A DNA stretch of 64,000 nucleotides from Prorocentrum cordatum (taxonomy: Eukaryota; Sar; Dinophyceae; Prorocentrales; Prorocentraceae). The position numbers and the translations under genes are program-made. The stretch spans positions 773,527 through 837,526 of the forward strand of contig CAUYUJ010020281.1 of the NCBI GenBank assembly GCA_963575745.1. The letters run 5' to 3'. The notes under the pieces were generated by a model. That model made no database searches. It was not told where the DNA came from and saw nothing but the letters and a program-made list of their open reading frames with translations. This document shows positions 52,680 to 64,000 of the stretch, one piece after another. Position 1 is the stretch's first letter, and every line of letters starts with the position of its first letter.

Positions 52680-53410
52680 GCGTGCGAGAGAGAGAGGAGG
52701 GGGGGAGGGGGAGGCGGAGGCGGAGGGGAAGTTCGGGGAAGGGGAAGGGGACATGTGACATGTTTAGAAGGGAGGTAGGCGAGGGCAGGAGCGGACGGGG
52801 GCGGACCCTAGAGGCAAGGGCGCGGGGCCGAGAGACAAAGAGAGAACCATCTCATTGCAGCATGAACTTCCGTCGTGGCCTCCAGCCACTGCGCACGATT
52901 GCAGCTACCAGCCAACAGTAGCTGAGCTCAGGCCTTCGGAAACCACCGATACAGAACCCCACATAGAGAAAGAGAAACAGACAGAGAAAGAGAGAGAGAG
53001 AGAGCGCAATTACGATTAATAATGATAGCCACCCAAGGGGCGCACTTAATCCTTTCTGACACACGCGGCGCGGGGGGCGCTAAAGTATCGAGGAGCGCAC
53101 CCAGCACGGGGCCAAAACCAGCTGCATGCAGCAGGAGTAGGACCCCCCTTTTTGAATCCCCCGCTTTCGCTCGACGCGGCGAGACTGACCCGCGGCAAGC
53201 TCGTGCCGTGACGGCCCTGGCTCTGGTTTCTGGCAGCGCGTGGGTCGCTCAGCCTTGCGCAATCGACGGCTTCTGGTTCGCCAGGTCGTTCCGCAGTGAC
53301 CCATTCCCGCCGACACGACCGGAACCTGCCGCGGTGGTGTGCGGCGTGCCGCCGATCTCTGCGCGCGGTGCGGCTGCCACGGCCTGCGTGCGTGGGCTTG
53401 CCCTTGCCCC
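52680..53410. other. No recognisable gene
   Basis: Contains short GA runs near 52830 and 52985. Open frames are present but none is recognised. Confidence 0.5.
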
Positions 53411-53612
53411 CACCGCAGAAGCCAACCGCACAACTCCGGCGAAGGGCCGCTCCTGTGTTGTGTGCAGCCGAGGGGAGGAGGGACAGAATGTCCGGAGCGC
53501 TCCGCAGAGCTCCACCGCAAAAGCAGCCGCACAGCTCTGGCGAAGCGCCACTCCTGTGTGTCGCCGGGGGGGGGGGATGGGCAGAAGATCCGGAGCGTTC
53601 CGCAGAGCTCCC
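53411..53612 (+). repeat. About 100-bp tandem duplication
   Basis: CACCGCA(G/A)AAGC, CACTCCTGTGT-type and GGAGCG(C/T)TCCGCAGAGCTCC blocks repeat in order about 100 bp apart. Confidence 0.8.
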
Positions 53613-53699
53613 TGGGGGTGGCCTTGCCCCGCCCGACGGTCTCCGTCGAGCGCGGCGGCCCCTGCAGACAAAAGAAGACGGACCTGCTGGCTGCCAGAG

Positions 53700-54045
53700 C
53701 GTGGCGCGGAGGAGGGGGAAGGAGGAGGAGGGGGAAGGAGGAGGAGGAGGAGGAGGAGGAGGAGGAGGAGGAGGAGGGAGGAGGAGGAGGAGGAGAAGGA
53801 GGAGGAGGAGGAGGAGGCGGGGGAAGGAGGAGGAGGAGGAGGAGGAGGAGGAGGAGGAGGAGGAGGAGGCGGGGGGAGGATGATGAGGAGAAGGAGGAGG
53901 AGCAGGAGGAGGAGGAGGAGGAGGAGGAGGAGGAAGAGGAGAGGAGGATGAGGAGGAGGAGGAGGAGGAGGAGAAGGAGGAGGAGGAGGACGAGGAGGAG
54001 GGGGGGAGGAGGAGGAGGAGGAGAAGAAGGAGGGGGAGGAGGGAA
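53700..54045 (+). repeat. (GGA)n purine tract
   Basis: About 345 bp of GGA/GAA units with GAT and GCG interruptions. Confidence 0.95.
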
Positions 54046-54199
54046 TTACATCGGCCAGCCTGGGCATCGAGGGGTCGAGGAGGATCGAGGCCCGGGGTTC
54101 AAGCTGCTCTGGCGTGGCTCGCCCGTCTTGTGCCTCTGTGAGGCTCCTCGCCGCCACGGCCAGATGTGCTCGGCGGCGAGCGAGTGGGAAAGTGAGAAG

Positions 54200-54300
54200 G
54201 GAAAGGCCTTCTCAGAAGGCGGCGGGACACCTCGCGCCTTCTGAGAAGTGTTGTCTGTCTTCGGAGGAGACTCAGGAAAATTCTCAGAAGGCCCGAACCT
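54200..54300 (+). repeat. Palindromic CTTCTCAGAAGGC repeats, second cluster
   Basis: GCCTTCTCAGAAGGC, GCCTTCTGAGAAG and TTCTCAGAAGGC occur within 100 bp. See the related cluster at 16080-16215. Confidence 0.65.
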
Positions 54301-54360
54301 TTTCTCCAAATAGGCTTGCCCTATAGGAGTCCTAGCTCAAACTCTACGAACTGGTCCGTT

Positions 54361-54500
54361 GCCCCCCCTAATTCCTATGCCCCCCCTAATTCCTATGGCT
54401 ATGCCTATGCCCATGCCTATCCCCCCCTTTTTTCCAATGGCACCCCCCTCTTATGTATGGCTGCTTGCTTGCTTGCTTGCTTTCCTCATTGCTTGCTTGA
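54361..54500 (+). repeat. Short tandem repeats (CCCCCCTAATTCCTATG and GCTTGCTT)
   Basis: A 17-bp unit occurs twice followed by CTATGC units, then a (GCTT)n run near 54463-54483. Confidence 0.85.
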
Positions 54501-54599
54501 TTGCTTGTACGCTTGCTTGTTTGCTGTATTGCGGATTCCAAGCATGCTCGATTCCTCTGATTCCTTGGTTTGAGTCGTCTCCTCTATTTGGAATTAACG

Positions 54600-55270
54600 C
54601 TGGCTGATATTCACTTCCCCCCTCGCTCGCCGCCGATATGCCTCTCCAAATTCTGGCCCGGGCGCACCCCAGGCGAGATCCGAGAGGAGGTTCTAGCGAA
54701 GGGGCAGGGCTGGTTCTGAGAGCGTAGACTGGAAAGACAAAGCGCTCGGAAGGTAATCGGTTTCTACCCCAGAAGGCGCAGGCGAAGGACCCAAAGATTT
54801 CTGCTAGAATTCGAAGCACACCGAAGACCATTGGACAGCCGTGACTCGTGACACCCAATTGCGGTCCAAGACGGCCACAAAGTGATCCCAAGACGGCCCC
54901 ACAATGGACGCCCACCGGCCCGGCGCAGATCCAAGAAATCCGCGCGGACCTCCGAAAGTTCATGTTGATGCAGTTGTTCTTCTTCGGAAGAATGAAGGGC
55001 ACCGATAGGGGGGATCGAGGAGGACGAGGGCGAGGGGACGACGAGGGCGAGGAGGACGAGGAGGAGGTTGGCGCAGCATCCACGGCAACGACGCCGGATG
55101 CAGCACCGTGGCGCAGAGGCACGGCGAGCACTGCGCCGCGTCGGGCACGCGCCATCCCTGAAGGCGCCACCGGCTGGCGATCCCTGCGCGTCGTTCACGG
55201 TGGCGATCGTGTGCCCGCCGTCTTCCTGCTCGCGACACCAATAGCCGCGGCTGCAGTACGCAGCGATTGG
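54600..55270. other. Mostly unassigned; isolated arm of element F and weak minus-strand coding-like stretch
   Basis: At 54918-54960 GATCCAAGAAATCCGCGCGG followed by ACCTC matches the right arm of element F (17085-17110) with no partner arm seen. The minus strand at about 55265-55150 reads AYCSRGYWCREQEDGGHTIA, which looks protein-like but is not recognised. Confidence 0.4.
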
Positions 55271-55325
55271 TGTGTGTGTGTGTGTTGTGTGTTGTGTGTG
55301 TGTGTGTGTTGTTCGTGTGTGTGTA
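55270..55325 (+). repeat. (TG)n microsatellite
   Basis: TG run with TTG interruptions. Confidence 0.9.
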
Positions 55326-55729
55326 TGCGCGCACCACCCGTCCACCTCCGCTCTTGCCCTCAGCCATCGGTGCCCATGCCTGTCCCCGTTCGCCCCGGCC
55401 CGACAGGCCGACCATCCCGTGAGCCGTGCGGTGCGGTTCCCTGCGGGTGAATGCCGCTGCGCCGAGCCCGGTGCGCGCTCTCCGCTTGAACAACTCCGCC
55501 GCATTGCTGCGCACGTGGCCGCCACGTCAGGAAATGTGTCTGCGTGCGTGCGCGTCTCAACGCAACTCGGCCTTTGCATCCTCAGAACATGATGCAGTTC
55601 AGACGTCCGCTTCCAGTGCATGCTTCATCGCGGCTGTGGTGCCACATCGTCGGCGAAGGACACAGGTGTGCGTGTGCGTCGAGCCCCTGGTTCTTGCCAA
55701 GCTCCGCCCCTGAACGAGACAACCAACAC

Positions 55730-55770
55730 GCCCCCCCCCCCCCCCCCCCCCCCCCCCACACAAAAAAAAA
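55730..55770 (+). repeat. Poly-C run followed by poly-A
   Basis: More than 25 consecutive C bases, then ACAC and A9. Confidence 0.95.
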
Positions 55771-56129
55771 CACATCGAGGCAAGCATGCGCCCGGCCTCC
55801 TCCCTCGTGCCCGCGTGGCCTCCGACAGAAGAAGGATGCCCCAACACAACCTGACGGTATGAGGGGCAGCGTTAGGGGGGGTGCCGGCTCAGGGGGATGA
55901 ACATCGACCTGGAATCGGCGACACATCGCCGATGGGTCAGCGACATGTCCCCAATAGCAGATCGGCACGCTGCTGGGAGGGGTGGGGCTAGCGGGCCCCT
56001 CGCAGCGATCAATCTATGATTGGGGGTCGATGCATCCGCCCCCCCCCCCGGAGCCTGTGAGAAAAACTCGGTCCCCCGTTGAACGACTCGCTCCCCTGCG
56101 GAAGTTCGAAGTGCTTTCTCAGTATATGG
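55771..56129. other. No recognisable feature
   Basis: No gene and no clear repeat. Confidence 0.5.
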
Positions 56130-56560
56130 AACTTCTGACTGGGCTCTCGGCGGCCGCCAAGAAGGCTTTTGGCGGCCCCTGAGAGGGTTCTTGGCGGCCC
56201 CTAAGAAGCCTCCCGGCGGCCCCTGAGAGGGGTCTTGGCAGCATCTGAGAAGATTGTTGGCGGCCTCTGGAGGGTTTTTCTGGCTGCCTCTGAACGACTT
56301 CTTGGCAACCTCCCATTGGAAGCCTTTGGGGGCCCTGAGAGATGCCTCTGAGCGGTCTCTGATAGCCTTCTGAGGGGCCTCTTAAAGCCCTCGTGGATGC
56401 CTCTGAGGGCCCTCAGAGTGATTTCCCACCGAGAAGCTTTTGAGAGCTCTCAGAGATGCCTTTGAGAGGCCTCCGACAGGCCACTGGTATGCCTCCGATA
56501 AATCCTCGAGATCCCTCTGAGGGCCCTCTGAGAGATCTGTGGGAGCTTTCTGAGTCATCT
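56130..56560 (+). repeat. Degenerate 30-40 bp repeats (GGCGGCCCCTGAGAGG / CCTCTGAGRG)
   Basis: TTGGCGGCCCCTGAGAGGG variants recur at the left; GCCTCTGAGGGCC and GATGCCTTTGAG variants recur at the right. Confidence 0.75.
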
Positions 56561-56689
56561 GAAGCCGTATGAAGAACTTCTTGTGGCTGGGTGGCCGCGG
56601 CCGCACTCCTTCGGCTGCGCACGTTCCTGGTGGGCCACTGTCGCGGGAGGAGAAGATGCGCATGCACGTTATCCCCATCGTGTTCGCCA

Positions 56690-56960
56690 CTTTGAAAAAA
56701 GGAGCCGCCCGCACCTCCTCTGGGCCTTCTCTGGTTGCCCCCTCAGCCCTCAGAGGCCTCGGGCCCCGCCTCGCACGGCGCCTCCCTCTGGGATACCTCG
56801 AGAGGACCAGGAGTGGTGCTCAAGCGAGAACCCCGTTTTGAAAAAGGTGCCGCCATCAACCTCCCCCGTGGGCCTGCTTTGGTTGCCCCCATCAGCCCCC
56901 CGGAGGCCTGAGTCCCTGCTTCACACGGCGCCTCCCTCTGGGATGCCTCGAGAGGGTCCC
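56690..56960 (+). repeat. 147-bp tandem duplication
   Basis: TTGAAAAA(A)GG then GCCGCC at 56690 and 56837, each followed by GGTTGCCCCC and CGGCGCCTCCCTCTGGGAT and ending in CCTCGAGAGG. Confidence 0.85.
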
Positions 56961-56999
56961 TGTTGCAGGCGAAGCGCAAACAGGCAACATAACATTCAG

Positions 57000-57135
57000 A
57001 ACGACAGTTCGTCAGAGCAAACGAGCAGGCGGCAAGAACATTTATGCTCGAGCAGGACAAAGGAGCAGGCGAGCAGAGCAAGCGGAGCAGGCGAGCAGAG
57101 CAAACTATCAGGCGACTGGAGCAAACGAGCAGGTG
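57000..57135 (+). repeat. About 21-bp GAGCAGGCGAGCAGAGCAAA repeats
   Basis: Three to four imperfect copies of a GAGCAGGCGA-type unit. Confidence 0.8.
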
Positions 57136-57274
57136 ACTGACGGCGGCAACGACATTACCCCGCACAGCGGGCTCCCTGTCAGTCACGACTGTCAGCACTG
57201 ATGGTGATGGTGGGTTTCTGGGGCTCTTTCCTGGGTTGCGAGCTGTTGTGCTCGTGGGTGATTGTGGGTCGGCG

Positions 57275-57720
57275 GTCCTCCTCCTCCACCTCCTCCTCCT
57301 CCTCCTGCTCCTCCTGCACCTCCTCCCCCTCCTCCTCCTCCTCCTCCTCCTCCTCCTCCTCCTCCTCTTTTTGTTCCCCTCCTCGTCCTCGCCGTCGCTC
57401 TCATCTTCCAGCTCCTCCCTCCGTTCATCCCCTGGTTCTCTGGCTGTTCTTCCTTCAGCCTCTCCACCTTCTGTTCCTCGTGCTCCTTGTCTTCATTTTG
57501 TTCCCTCTCCTCCTCCTCCTCCTCGATTATCTTTCCTCTTCCCCCCTTCTCTTCCCGTTCCTCCTCTTCCTTCTCCTCATCCTCCTCGACTCTTTCCTCT
57601 TCCCCCTCCTCCTCCACTTCCTCCTCCTGCCGCCCCTCTTCCCTCAAATTTTTTGTCCGTCCCCATTTCCTCCTCTTCCTCCGCCTCCTCCTCCTCCGCT
57701 TCCTCCTCCTCGCGATGGGT
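57275..57720 (+). repeat. TCC/CTC pyrimidine tract
   Basis: About 445 bp of C/T-rich sequence with TCC runs. Confidence 0.95.
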
Positions 57721-57924
57721 CCATCGTGCGCAACACCTTTCGGTGATTCAAAAGCGCAGGTTCCCCAACACTGAGAAGAACAAAGCCATTGCTACGCACA
57801 CTAATACAACAACATTTCTGACGAACTCGTTCCCCGGTCGGATTCATGTTGTTTCGGCGGCGACGTCGTGTTTATGGTCGCTACGACATCTTAACGCAAC
57901 GGTTTTAATTGTGAGCCGCGCCGG

Positions 57925-58015
57925 GGAACGATTTTGTTCAAATCGGTGTTGCTTCCGCCGGGGAACGAGTCGAACAACGGGGAAACGAGTCGTTCAACCG
58001 GGGAACGAGTCGCTC
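57925..58015 (+). repeat. CGGGGAACGAGTCG short repeats
   Basis: CCGGGGAACGA(T/G) occurs four times, most followed by GTCG, within 90 bp. Confidence 0.85.
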
Positions 58016-58019
58016 GCCT

Positions 58020-59290
58020 GAGCCTGTCCCCCCCCCTAAACACTGCTCCCGAGGGACGCTCAGTGACCCCCCGCCCAGCCACTGGCCCCAGCGCCCGCGC
58101 CCAACCCCCGCAGCGGGGCGGCAGGTGCGCGCGGCAACGCAGCTGGATAGTACGCCGTGCACGTGGAGGCAAGGGTCGCGAGAGGGTTGAGGATCGTGCT
58201 AGGCTGCCTGGCTGTGACCGCCTCGATCAAAACGACGGCAACGAGTACTACCATGGCGTACGTGTGGGAACCTGGCTCGGGCATCGCTGCGAGCGCCATA
58301 GGTGCTAAGCTTAGTGTGAGGTGGGCAAGGTGCAGAATGCGGCGTTTTTGAGGGTGTGAGGAAATTGGTGGCACAATCTCCAACAGCTTGAACCAAAAAG
58401 CGGCTGCAGAGGCGGAGGGTGATGACGAGGGGAACAGGAGAGCTGGGATCAGGAGGACGGGGAACAGAGGGATGGGGGAGGGAGTGATGGAAAGAAGCGA
58501 TGGAGGAAGGACAGGAGGATAGATAGGTTGGGGGAGGGATGCTTCGGGGGGGAGAAAGACGGGATGGAACCAGAAGCGGAGAGGGTGGGAAGGTGAAGGA
58601 GGATGAGTCGAAGCACGAGGGGGGGCGTCGCGAGACCCATACCCTGAAGCAGTGTCGCGCACAACGGTCAACGAGATCACATCACCGATGAAGTGTGGGC
58701 GGTGCCTGGACGACATTGGGAAACGACGGCGCTGTGACAAAAGCAACGCCGCCTGCCAGATTTCACGACGGAAGGCGTACGCCCGAACGAGACAGGTGCC
58801 AGGCCCGCGCGAGCGGACAGCGTGCCCTCCCTCATCCACGTGCGCGTGGGAGGCACAACAAATTCGCCAGCCCAGCGTGCAGGAAGGGTACCAGAATCTG
58901 TGATGCAGGCGAGGGTTTCAAACATCGCAAGCTCTGATTCGCGCGCGCGCGCGTGGAGGCCCCCCAGGGGGGGGGGCACGAGGGGACAGTGCCCCCCAAT
59001 CACATTCGCGGCGGGGTGCCAGAACGCCCGGGCGCGGCCCAGAAGACCACCGACCAACCGCCGGAATGACCAAAGATGCCTTCAGGACGCGACCCACACG
59101 CCCATGGCGGGTCTCGAGACTGCCCGGTAGCCTCCAGCGTACTTCCTAAAAAGCCCGGGGGCCGCCGCAAGACGGCTCCGAGTGGTCACACAGCCTCCCA
59201 AGGATACCCTCGAGACGCCAACCCTAAGGGCGTGCGTGGTCTAGCGAGCTCGTTCTGCGAATGCCTTTTTCCCTTTCAGGGATGGGGTTT
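58020..59290. other. No supported gene; one hydrophobic minus-strand stretch
   Basis: At about 58300-58140 the minus strand encodes MPEPGSHTYAMVVLVAVVLI followed by EAVTARQPST, which could be a signal or anchor segment, but no gene structure is visible around it. Confidence 0.3.
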
Positions 59291-59438
59291 TGAAGGGACC
59301 CTGGGATACGCAAATAAATAGACACAAATAACGGTATATTTTCAGGGTTGTTGTCTTCCCCCCCACTTCCCATATGCTCCCATACTTTCTGTGGAGTCGG
59401 CGATTACTTGTGTCTGTGCTTTTTCCCCTCCTGAGGTG
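59291..59438 (+). mobile_element. MITE-like family B, copy 2
   Basis: Homologous to 530-701: TGAAGGGACCCTGGGATAC, AAATAAATAGACACAA, GTCTTCCCCCCCACTTCC and TGTGTCTGTGCTTTTTCC occur in the same order and spacing. Confidence 0.6.
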
Positions 59439-59890
59439 TGCCCTTCCCCTCGCCCCTCCCCCCAGGGTCTGGACGGGCCGGGGGCCGCGAGGCGTTGGAG
59501 CGTTCCAAGAAGGCCCCACAGGGCCCACGATGACCCCCCTTGTGGCCCACGATAGCCCAGGCAAACAAGCAAGGACACCAGGCGCCCATGCGGCGCATAG
59601 ACACGACAACGGATTCTTCGAACTACGCTGAAGAGAAGGCTGCGCGGAAGGGGGGCGAGGGTGCGCCGACGGAAGGTAACAAACAGAAGAAGCATTGCGC
59701 GTATGGGAAGACGCACGTTGACCACTGAGTTTCGGGCGTCCACGTTTGCGCTTGCGGTGCCACTGCCTTGATGCAGTCCCTCCGGGCTCGCGTGCGAGGT
59801 CACGCAGGATATGGCTTCGGGAACATGTGTTCTATTGTTATACAAATTGCCTTAGGTCGACGGGCGATGGGCGAGCGCATGCACGTGTCC
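59439..59890. other. No recognisable feature
   Basis: Nothing recognised on either strand. Confidence 0.5.
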
Positions 59891-60300
59891 TCACCTGATC
59901 ATGTTGTACTTGTGACGTGTTTGATCCAAAACCTGTCGCAAATACGCCGCCTGGAAACTCTCCAATCTGTTACTGTCTTCGCTGGGTAACCATATTGGTT
60001 CCAAATTGTACAACACAAGGTCGGACGTATAATGGTTCTGCTCAGTTTTGATATGGTTTGCCTTGTCATATTCGCATGGTTCCAACATGTGCCCAGCAAT
60101 TTGAATAGCCATTCGTTTTCCCAATTTGCTGGTTCACCTCGGGCTTGCTGTTCACGTTCGCGTCCAATGGGCCCCTGAAAACACTACCTGCCCCACATCT
60201 TCCAGTGTGCGTCCATCCGGTAAGACGACCTGCCCGTCGCTGAGCCTTCTCGTTCTGAGCATTTCCTCCCATGTGAATTCGAGCCCGTATCCTTCGCCTT
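59891..60300 (-). pseudogene. LINE reverse transcriptase fragment (motif E to thumb)
   Basis: The minus strand reads GQVVLPDGRTLEDVGQ near 60240-60190. PLDANVNSKPEVNQQIGK follows near 60175-60120, matching the motif E region of many LINE RTs (Leu-Gly-x, then E-V-x-x-R/Q-I). After a frameshift near 60120 it continues MAIQIAGHMLEPCEYDK, TSDLVLYNLEPIWLPSED and SNRLESFQAAYLRQVLDQ, the familiar thumb pattern (LLYG-E-W, R-L-x-x-F-x-x-x-x-LR-x-I/V-L). A TGA ends the frame at 59891. Motifs A to D are absent, so this is a truncated relic, of a lineage distinct from the LINE at 18262-23965. Confidence 0.65.
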
Positions 60301-60720
60301 GCTGTACAACCGTACTGGGTATAGTCCCACCAACCCTCGAGGGCGTGAGTTTTTTTTCAGCGGGGGTCCCCTTCCAACTTCCCCTCTTTCCTTCTTGGGA
60401 GAGTCTTGCCCCTCAGGGGGGCAACGTGTCAGGGGGTGGTTTGGGGCTCAAGATGGCTCCAAGAAGGCCTCCGAGAATCCACGATGACCTCCGATATTTT
60501 TCAAAATGACGCAAACTCGCTCAAGATGGTTTCGCCCCAAGAGACCCCAAGACCAATCCAAAACGTGTCCAGCCTTCCTCAGACACTCCCAAGGAAATCC
60601 CCAAGAGGCCAGCACAACGTGAAAGGAATCAAATCCGCCGACCCTGTCGGCGTGTGGAATGGGTTGTTCTTCTCGTTTCTCGTCCGTGCCTCCTTCCCTT
60701 TCCCACCTTCTCCGTCTCGT
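60301..60720. other. No recognisable gene
   Basis: Includes scattered CCAAGA-type motifs like those of the array at 26815-28960. Confidence 0.4.
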
Positions 60721-61050
60721 TCTCGTTCGTCCTCCCCTCCTCCTCCTCCCCCTCCTCCTTCTCCTCCTCCTCCTCCTTCATCTCTTCCTCGTGCGTAAAA
60801 AGTAAATTGACTCGAAGGGTTTCCACTTCCCTTTGTTCCCTTCCCTGGCCCAGGGAGAGGGGTCCCGGGGGAAGCCCGGGGGGGGTCCTGGGGGAGGTCC
60901 CTGGGGGGGTCCTGGGGGGGGGCCCGGGTCAGAATACCACCTCCCTCCTCATCTTCCTGAGCGTCTTTTGCCACCTTCTCCATCTCCTTTTCGTTTGTCT
61001 CCCCATCCTCCTCCTCCTCCTCCTCCTCCTCCTTCTCCTCCTCCTCACAC
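60721..61050 (+). repeat. TCC runs flanking a GGGGGTCCTGGGGG-type G-rich block
   Basis: TCC/CTC runs at about 60730-60785 and 61008-61047. Between them (60850-60930) are tandem CCTGGGGGGGTCC-type units. Confidence 0.85.
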
Positions 61051-62540
61051 ACTTCCTCAGCCTACCCTGTCACGTTGTCCTTTAGCTCCTTCCTGTGATC
61101 ACACATCCCGTCGCCATCGACGGCCAAAATCTTCAGGGTCGGCGGCACCGGCCGCAAGGCCTTCACAATATTCCAGCCTTTCGCACTTTCGCTTGCGATG
61201 GGCACCGAGAGGGCCCCAAAGCGGCCCCGAGAACCCCAAGAGGCAACACTGAGAGCCCCAGGAAGGGGGGGCGTTACCTCGACCCTTCCGCTCTTTGGTC
61301 AACGTTGAATTGCCCCGACGGTCGGAGCCCGCTTGCAAATCTGCCAGACTTGCCCCTCTCGCTTCCCTCCTCGCCCTGGCGGGGGCCATCCTCCCGCCTT
61401 CTGGTTGGCCTCCTCCTCCTCCTCCTCCTTCTCGTCCTTCTCTTCCTCCTCCTGCAGCGTAGCCGAGGGGGCGCTCGGGTTCGTGCGTCTACGGCCGACG
61501 GGAAGCGCGCCAACTGCCACCCGATGAGCGGGAAAAGGTCTTGCGCCTCTCTTTCTGTAAGAGCCGATTGCGGCCATGGGCCGCAGAACGGATGGGACCC
61601 GACTGAAGTTTCCCCCGAGAGTTGGGGACATGCCTGCCGAGACGGCCCGAGAAGCGGGCATCGATACTGTCGGGCGACGGCTCCTCCCGCAGAGACGCGT
61701 GCTGCAGATGATTCGCCGTGGGTGAAGGGGTTTGGCCACTCGCGTCCCAGCACTCAGCGGGAGCATCGGCGAGCCGTCTCTCACCTCGAGGGTTATACGT
61801 CGTTCATTTCTACTCGTGCTCATTTCTAAGTGTGCTCGTTTCTCATTGTTCCTGGCCCCCTAGTGGCCAGGAAGAGGCCCAGGATAGAGCAATTAGAAAT
61901 GAAAAGGTCTTGGTCCCCAAAAAATCCAAGAACTTTCGAAGACTTAGAACTGAACCGTGTGTGCTTATTCCTTTCTCCGAAGCGGCCCCGAGAAGACGGC
62001 CACGGCGCACCCCAGCAGCTCTCGCAAGGCCCGGTCCCGGGGAGCCCCTCGGGCGGCGTGACCAGAAGTGCTCCGCACGCGAGGGGGGGCGGGGGAGCCG
62101 CCGGCTCGGGGCAGCGCGGCCCTGCCCCCCGCAGCCTCGAGAGCGAGCCCCTTTCCCGCCGCGTGCAGACGACGCATCTCAGAGGGCCACGATCTGAGCG
62201 CGAAGAGGGCAGCTCTCACGAGGGCAGCCGCACCCGTGGGGGTGACCGAGGGGGGCCTTGGGTCACCCCCCACAAGTGGTGGACACACCAATCTCTGTCG
62301 CGGATGGCCCGAGAGGGCTGGTTAAATAGGCAGGTCAGAAGCGAAGGCTCCCTCAAGGAACTCCGAGGATGGGCAGAACAGAGACGGCGCGCTGGGAGTC
62401 AAGGAGGCCGGCGATGGAGGACGAGGGGTCAGAGGCAGAGAGGGTGAGAGCACGGTGCTCCAACTTGGTCCTGGGCACCGCCGAAGATTCCAGGCGGGCC
62501 GCGGGACCGATCGACAGCCCTAGGTACTTCGCTACCGCCG
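61051..62540. other. No recognisable gene
   Basis: A short TCC run lies at about 61408-61455. Open frames occur on both strands without recognised motifs. Confidence 0.5.
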
Positions 62541-62579
62541 CCCTCCTCCTCCTCCTCCTCCTCCTCCTCCTCCTCCTCA

Positions 62580-62618
<39 letters not shown>

Positions 62619-62639
62619 CCATCATCATCATCGTCATAA

Positions 62640-62671
<32 letters not shown>

Positions 62672-62677
62672 ATCGGC

Positions 62678-62735
<58 letters not shown>

Positions 62736-62740
62736 CCACA

Positions 62741-62771
<31 letters not shown>

Positions 62772-62809
62772 CCACTATCACCACCACCATCACCACCACC
62801 ACCACCACC

Positions 62810-62855
<46 letters not shown>

Positions 62856-62952
62856 CCATCACCATCACCATCACCATCACCATCACCATCACCATCACCA
62901 TCACCATCACCATCACCATCATCATCACCATCATCATCACCATCACCATCAC

Positions 62953-63020
<68 letters not shown>

Positions 63021-63150
63021 CTTTCGTCCTCGTGATCATCCTCCTTGTCATATTTTTCCTTGTCCTCGTCCTGCTCCTTGTCCTTTACATCGTTCTCATC
63101 TTCTTCTTCCTCCTCCTCCTCCTCCTCCTCCTCCTCCTCCCCCTCCTCTT
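62541..63150 (+). repeat. CTC, (CAT/CGT)n, (CAC)n, (CAT)n, TCC compound microsatellite
   Basis: CTC run 62544-62576, then trinucleotide CAT/CGT/CAC repeats to about 63018 with hardly an interruption, then TCC to about 63145. Frames of poly-Ile, poly-Met, poly-His and poly-Ser across it are artefacts. Confidence 0.97.
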
Positions 63151-64000
63151 CCCTCCCTCCTTCGGTGGCGAGGCGACGGCCGGAGGCCGGAGCTCGGCGG
63201 CAGGCTGCCGAGCGAGCTGCAGAGGCTGCCCGAGCTCGTGCGGCGCGTCTCAGAGCAGAACACGGACAGCAGTCCCAAGTCAGCGTCTTACCATACCTCT
63301 GCTCCTCCTTCTCGTCTCCTTGCCCTCCTCCTGCCCCTTCCCCCCACCATGCACGTCCCCTTCCATCTGGTCGGGGCGCGCATGTCGACTTTCTTTGGCG
63401 CTGTCGCCGCGCCGCCCAATATCGGCGCGTTCTCCAATGGCCAGATCGCGAAGCTGTTGGGGCAGCCCCGCCGTCCAGGCCGTTGGGACATCGCGGGCTG
63501 CTGGGGCGTGGTTTGGACGACCCGCTCGGATCAGTAGCGTGATCTCGCTGCCCCCTAGGGAAGGGGCTCCCGCTCGAGGCACCCCCGCAATGGACTCACA
63601 GACGGGCCCCCCCGCTCGAGCCTTTGGAGGCCTGGGAATGGGCACCGACACCAACACGGGAGGTTGCCTCCACAGGGGTAAGCTGATCCTAGATTTTGGT
63701 GTCGGTGGCAGTAGTTCGGCCACTTGGAGAGCCCGAGTACTACCACCGTCACCGAGATCAAGAGCATCTTCCATCGGCGAAGGCACACCGCCCATCTTGG
63801 TGCTGGTGACAACCTCCAGGCCCCCGAAGACGTCCTCCATATGCAGACCAACAGCGACTGACAATTATACAGGATCTGGGTGGCCCGCTCGGATCACAAA
63901 AAAAACACGCGAGATGGCGGCCTCATAAGAAGTTCGGGCCCCCGCTCCACAACTGTACTGCATATTCGCTCGCAGGGGAGGCTCCAACTCGACGCCTTCT
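63151..64000. other. No recognisable gene
   Basis: Open frames without recognised motifs. Nothing diagnostic before the window ends. Confidence 0.45.

Noticed and set aside
60440-60460. GGCTCAAGATGGCTCC, partly like the spliced leader
   Set aside because: Only the GGCTCAAG part matches; the CCGTAGCCATTTT core is absent.
62353-63928. A 519-codon plus-strand ORF and a 232-codon minus-strand ORF
   Set aside because: The bodies are poly-Ile/Thr and poly-Met runs from the CAT/CAC microsatellite; the flanks show no recognised domain.

Overview
The window reads as nuclear DNA of a dinoflagellate. The strongest evidence is two exact copies of the 22-nt dinoflagellate spliced leader (DinoSL): 23944-23965 on the minus strand and 24081-24102 on the plus strand. 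Supporting signs are the high GC content, very dense GGA/TCC, CA, GAC and CAT microsatellites, many unrelated tandem repeats, and the near absence of host genes. The species cannot be fixed from the sequence; a large, repeat-rich free-living genome such as Prorocentrum would fit. I saw no bacterial operon, CRISPR array, rRNA or tRNA.

Layout. 1-4250: microsatellites and three dispersed repeat families. About 4284-12106 (minus strand): remains of a tyrosine-recombinase (DIRS-like) retrotransposon, in transcription order an ORF1-like region, reverse transcriptase, the first part of RNase H, a C5-cytosine DNA methyltransferase, the rest of RNase H, tandem repeats, and a tyrosine recombinase. 12100-18260: microsatellites, a broken unknown ORF, two foldback elements and a small cysteine-rich exon. 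18262-23965 (minus): a nearly complete LINE-type (non-LTR) retrotransposon with ORF1, ORF2 (endonuclease, RT, CCHC knuckle) and a genome-encoded spliced leader abutting the first ATG. 24000-30990: a second, head-to-head spliced leader, a MITE-like element and several tandem repeat blocks. 31590-35400 (minus): degraded coding-like sequence, possibly gag-like. 35525-37500: a 101-bp satellite. 37538-38560 and 59891-60300 (minus): 5'-truncated LINE fragments. 40115-42395: 42-bp and 73-bp tandem repeats. 42775-48200: CA-type satellites around GC-rich coding-like fragments. 48850-64000: microsatellites, tandem repeats and second copies of repeat families first seen near the left end.

The coding capacity is almost all selfish. 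The two large minus-strand elements carry what a retrotransposon needs: a nucleic-acid-binding protein, a copying enzyme, and an integration enzyme (endonuclease for the LINE, tyrosine recombinase for the DIRS-like element). The DIRS-like element adds a DNA methyltransferase. Every element has at least one frameshift or in-frame stop. Most premature stops noted are TGA, as expected if CGA codons decay by methyl-CpG deamination. No complete host gene could be supported.

Family assignments rest on motif recognition by eye; no database search was run.
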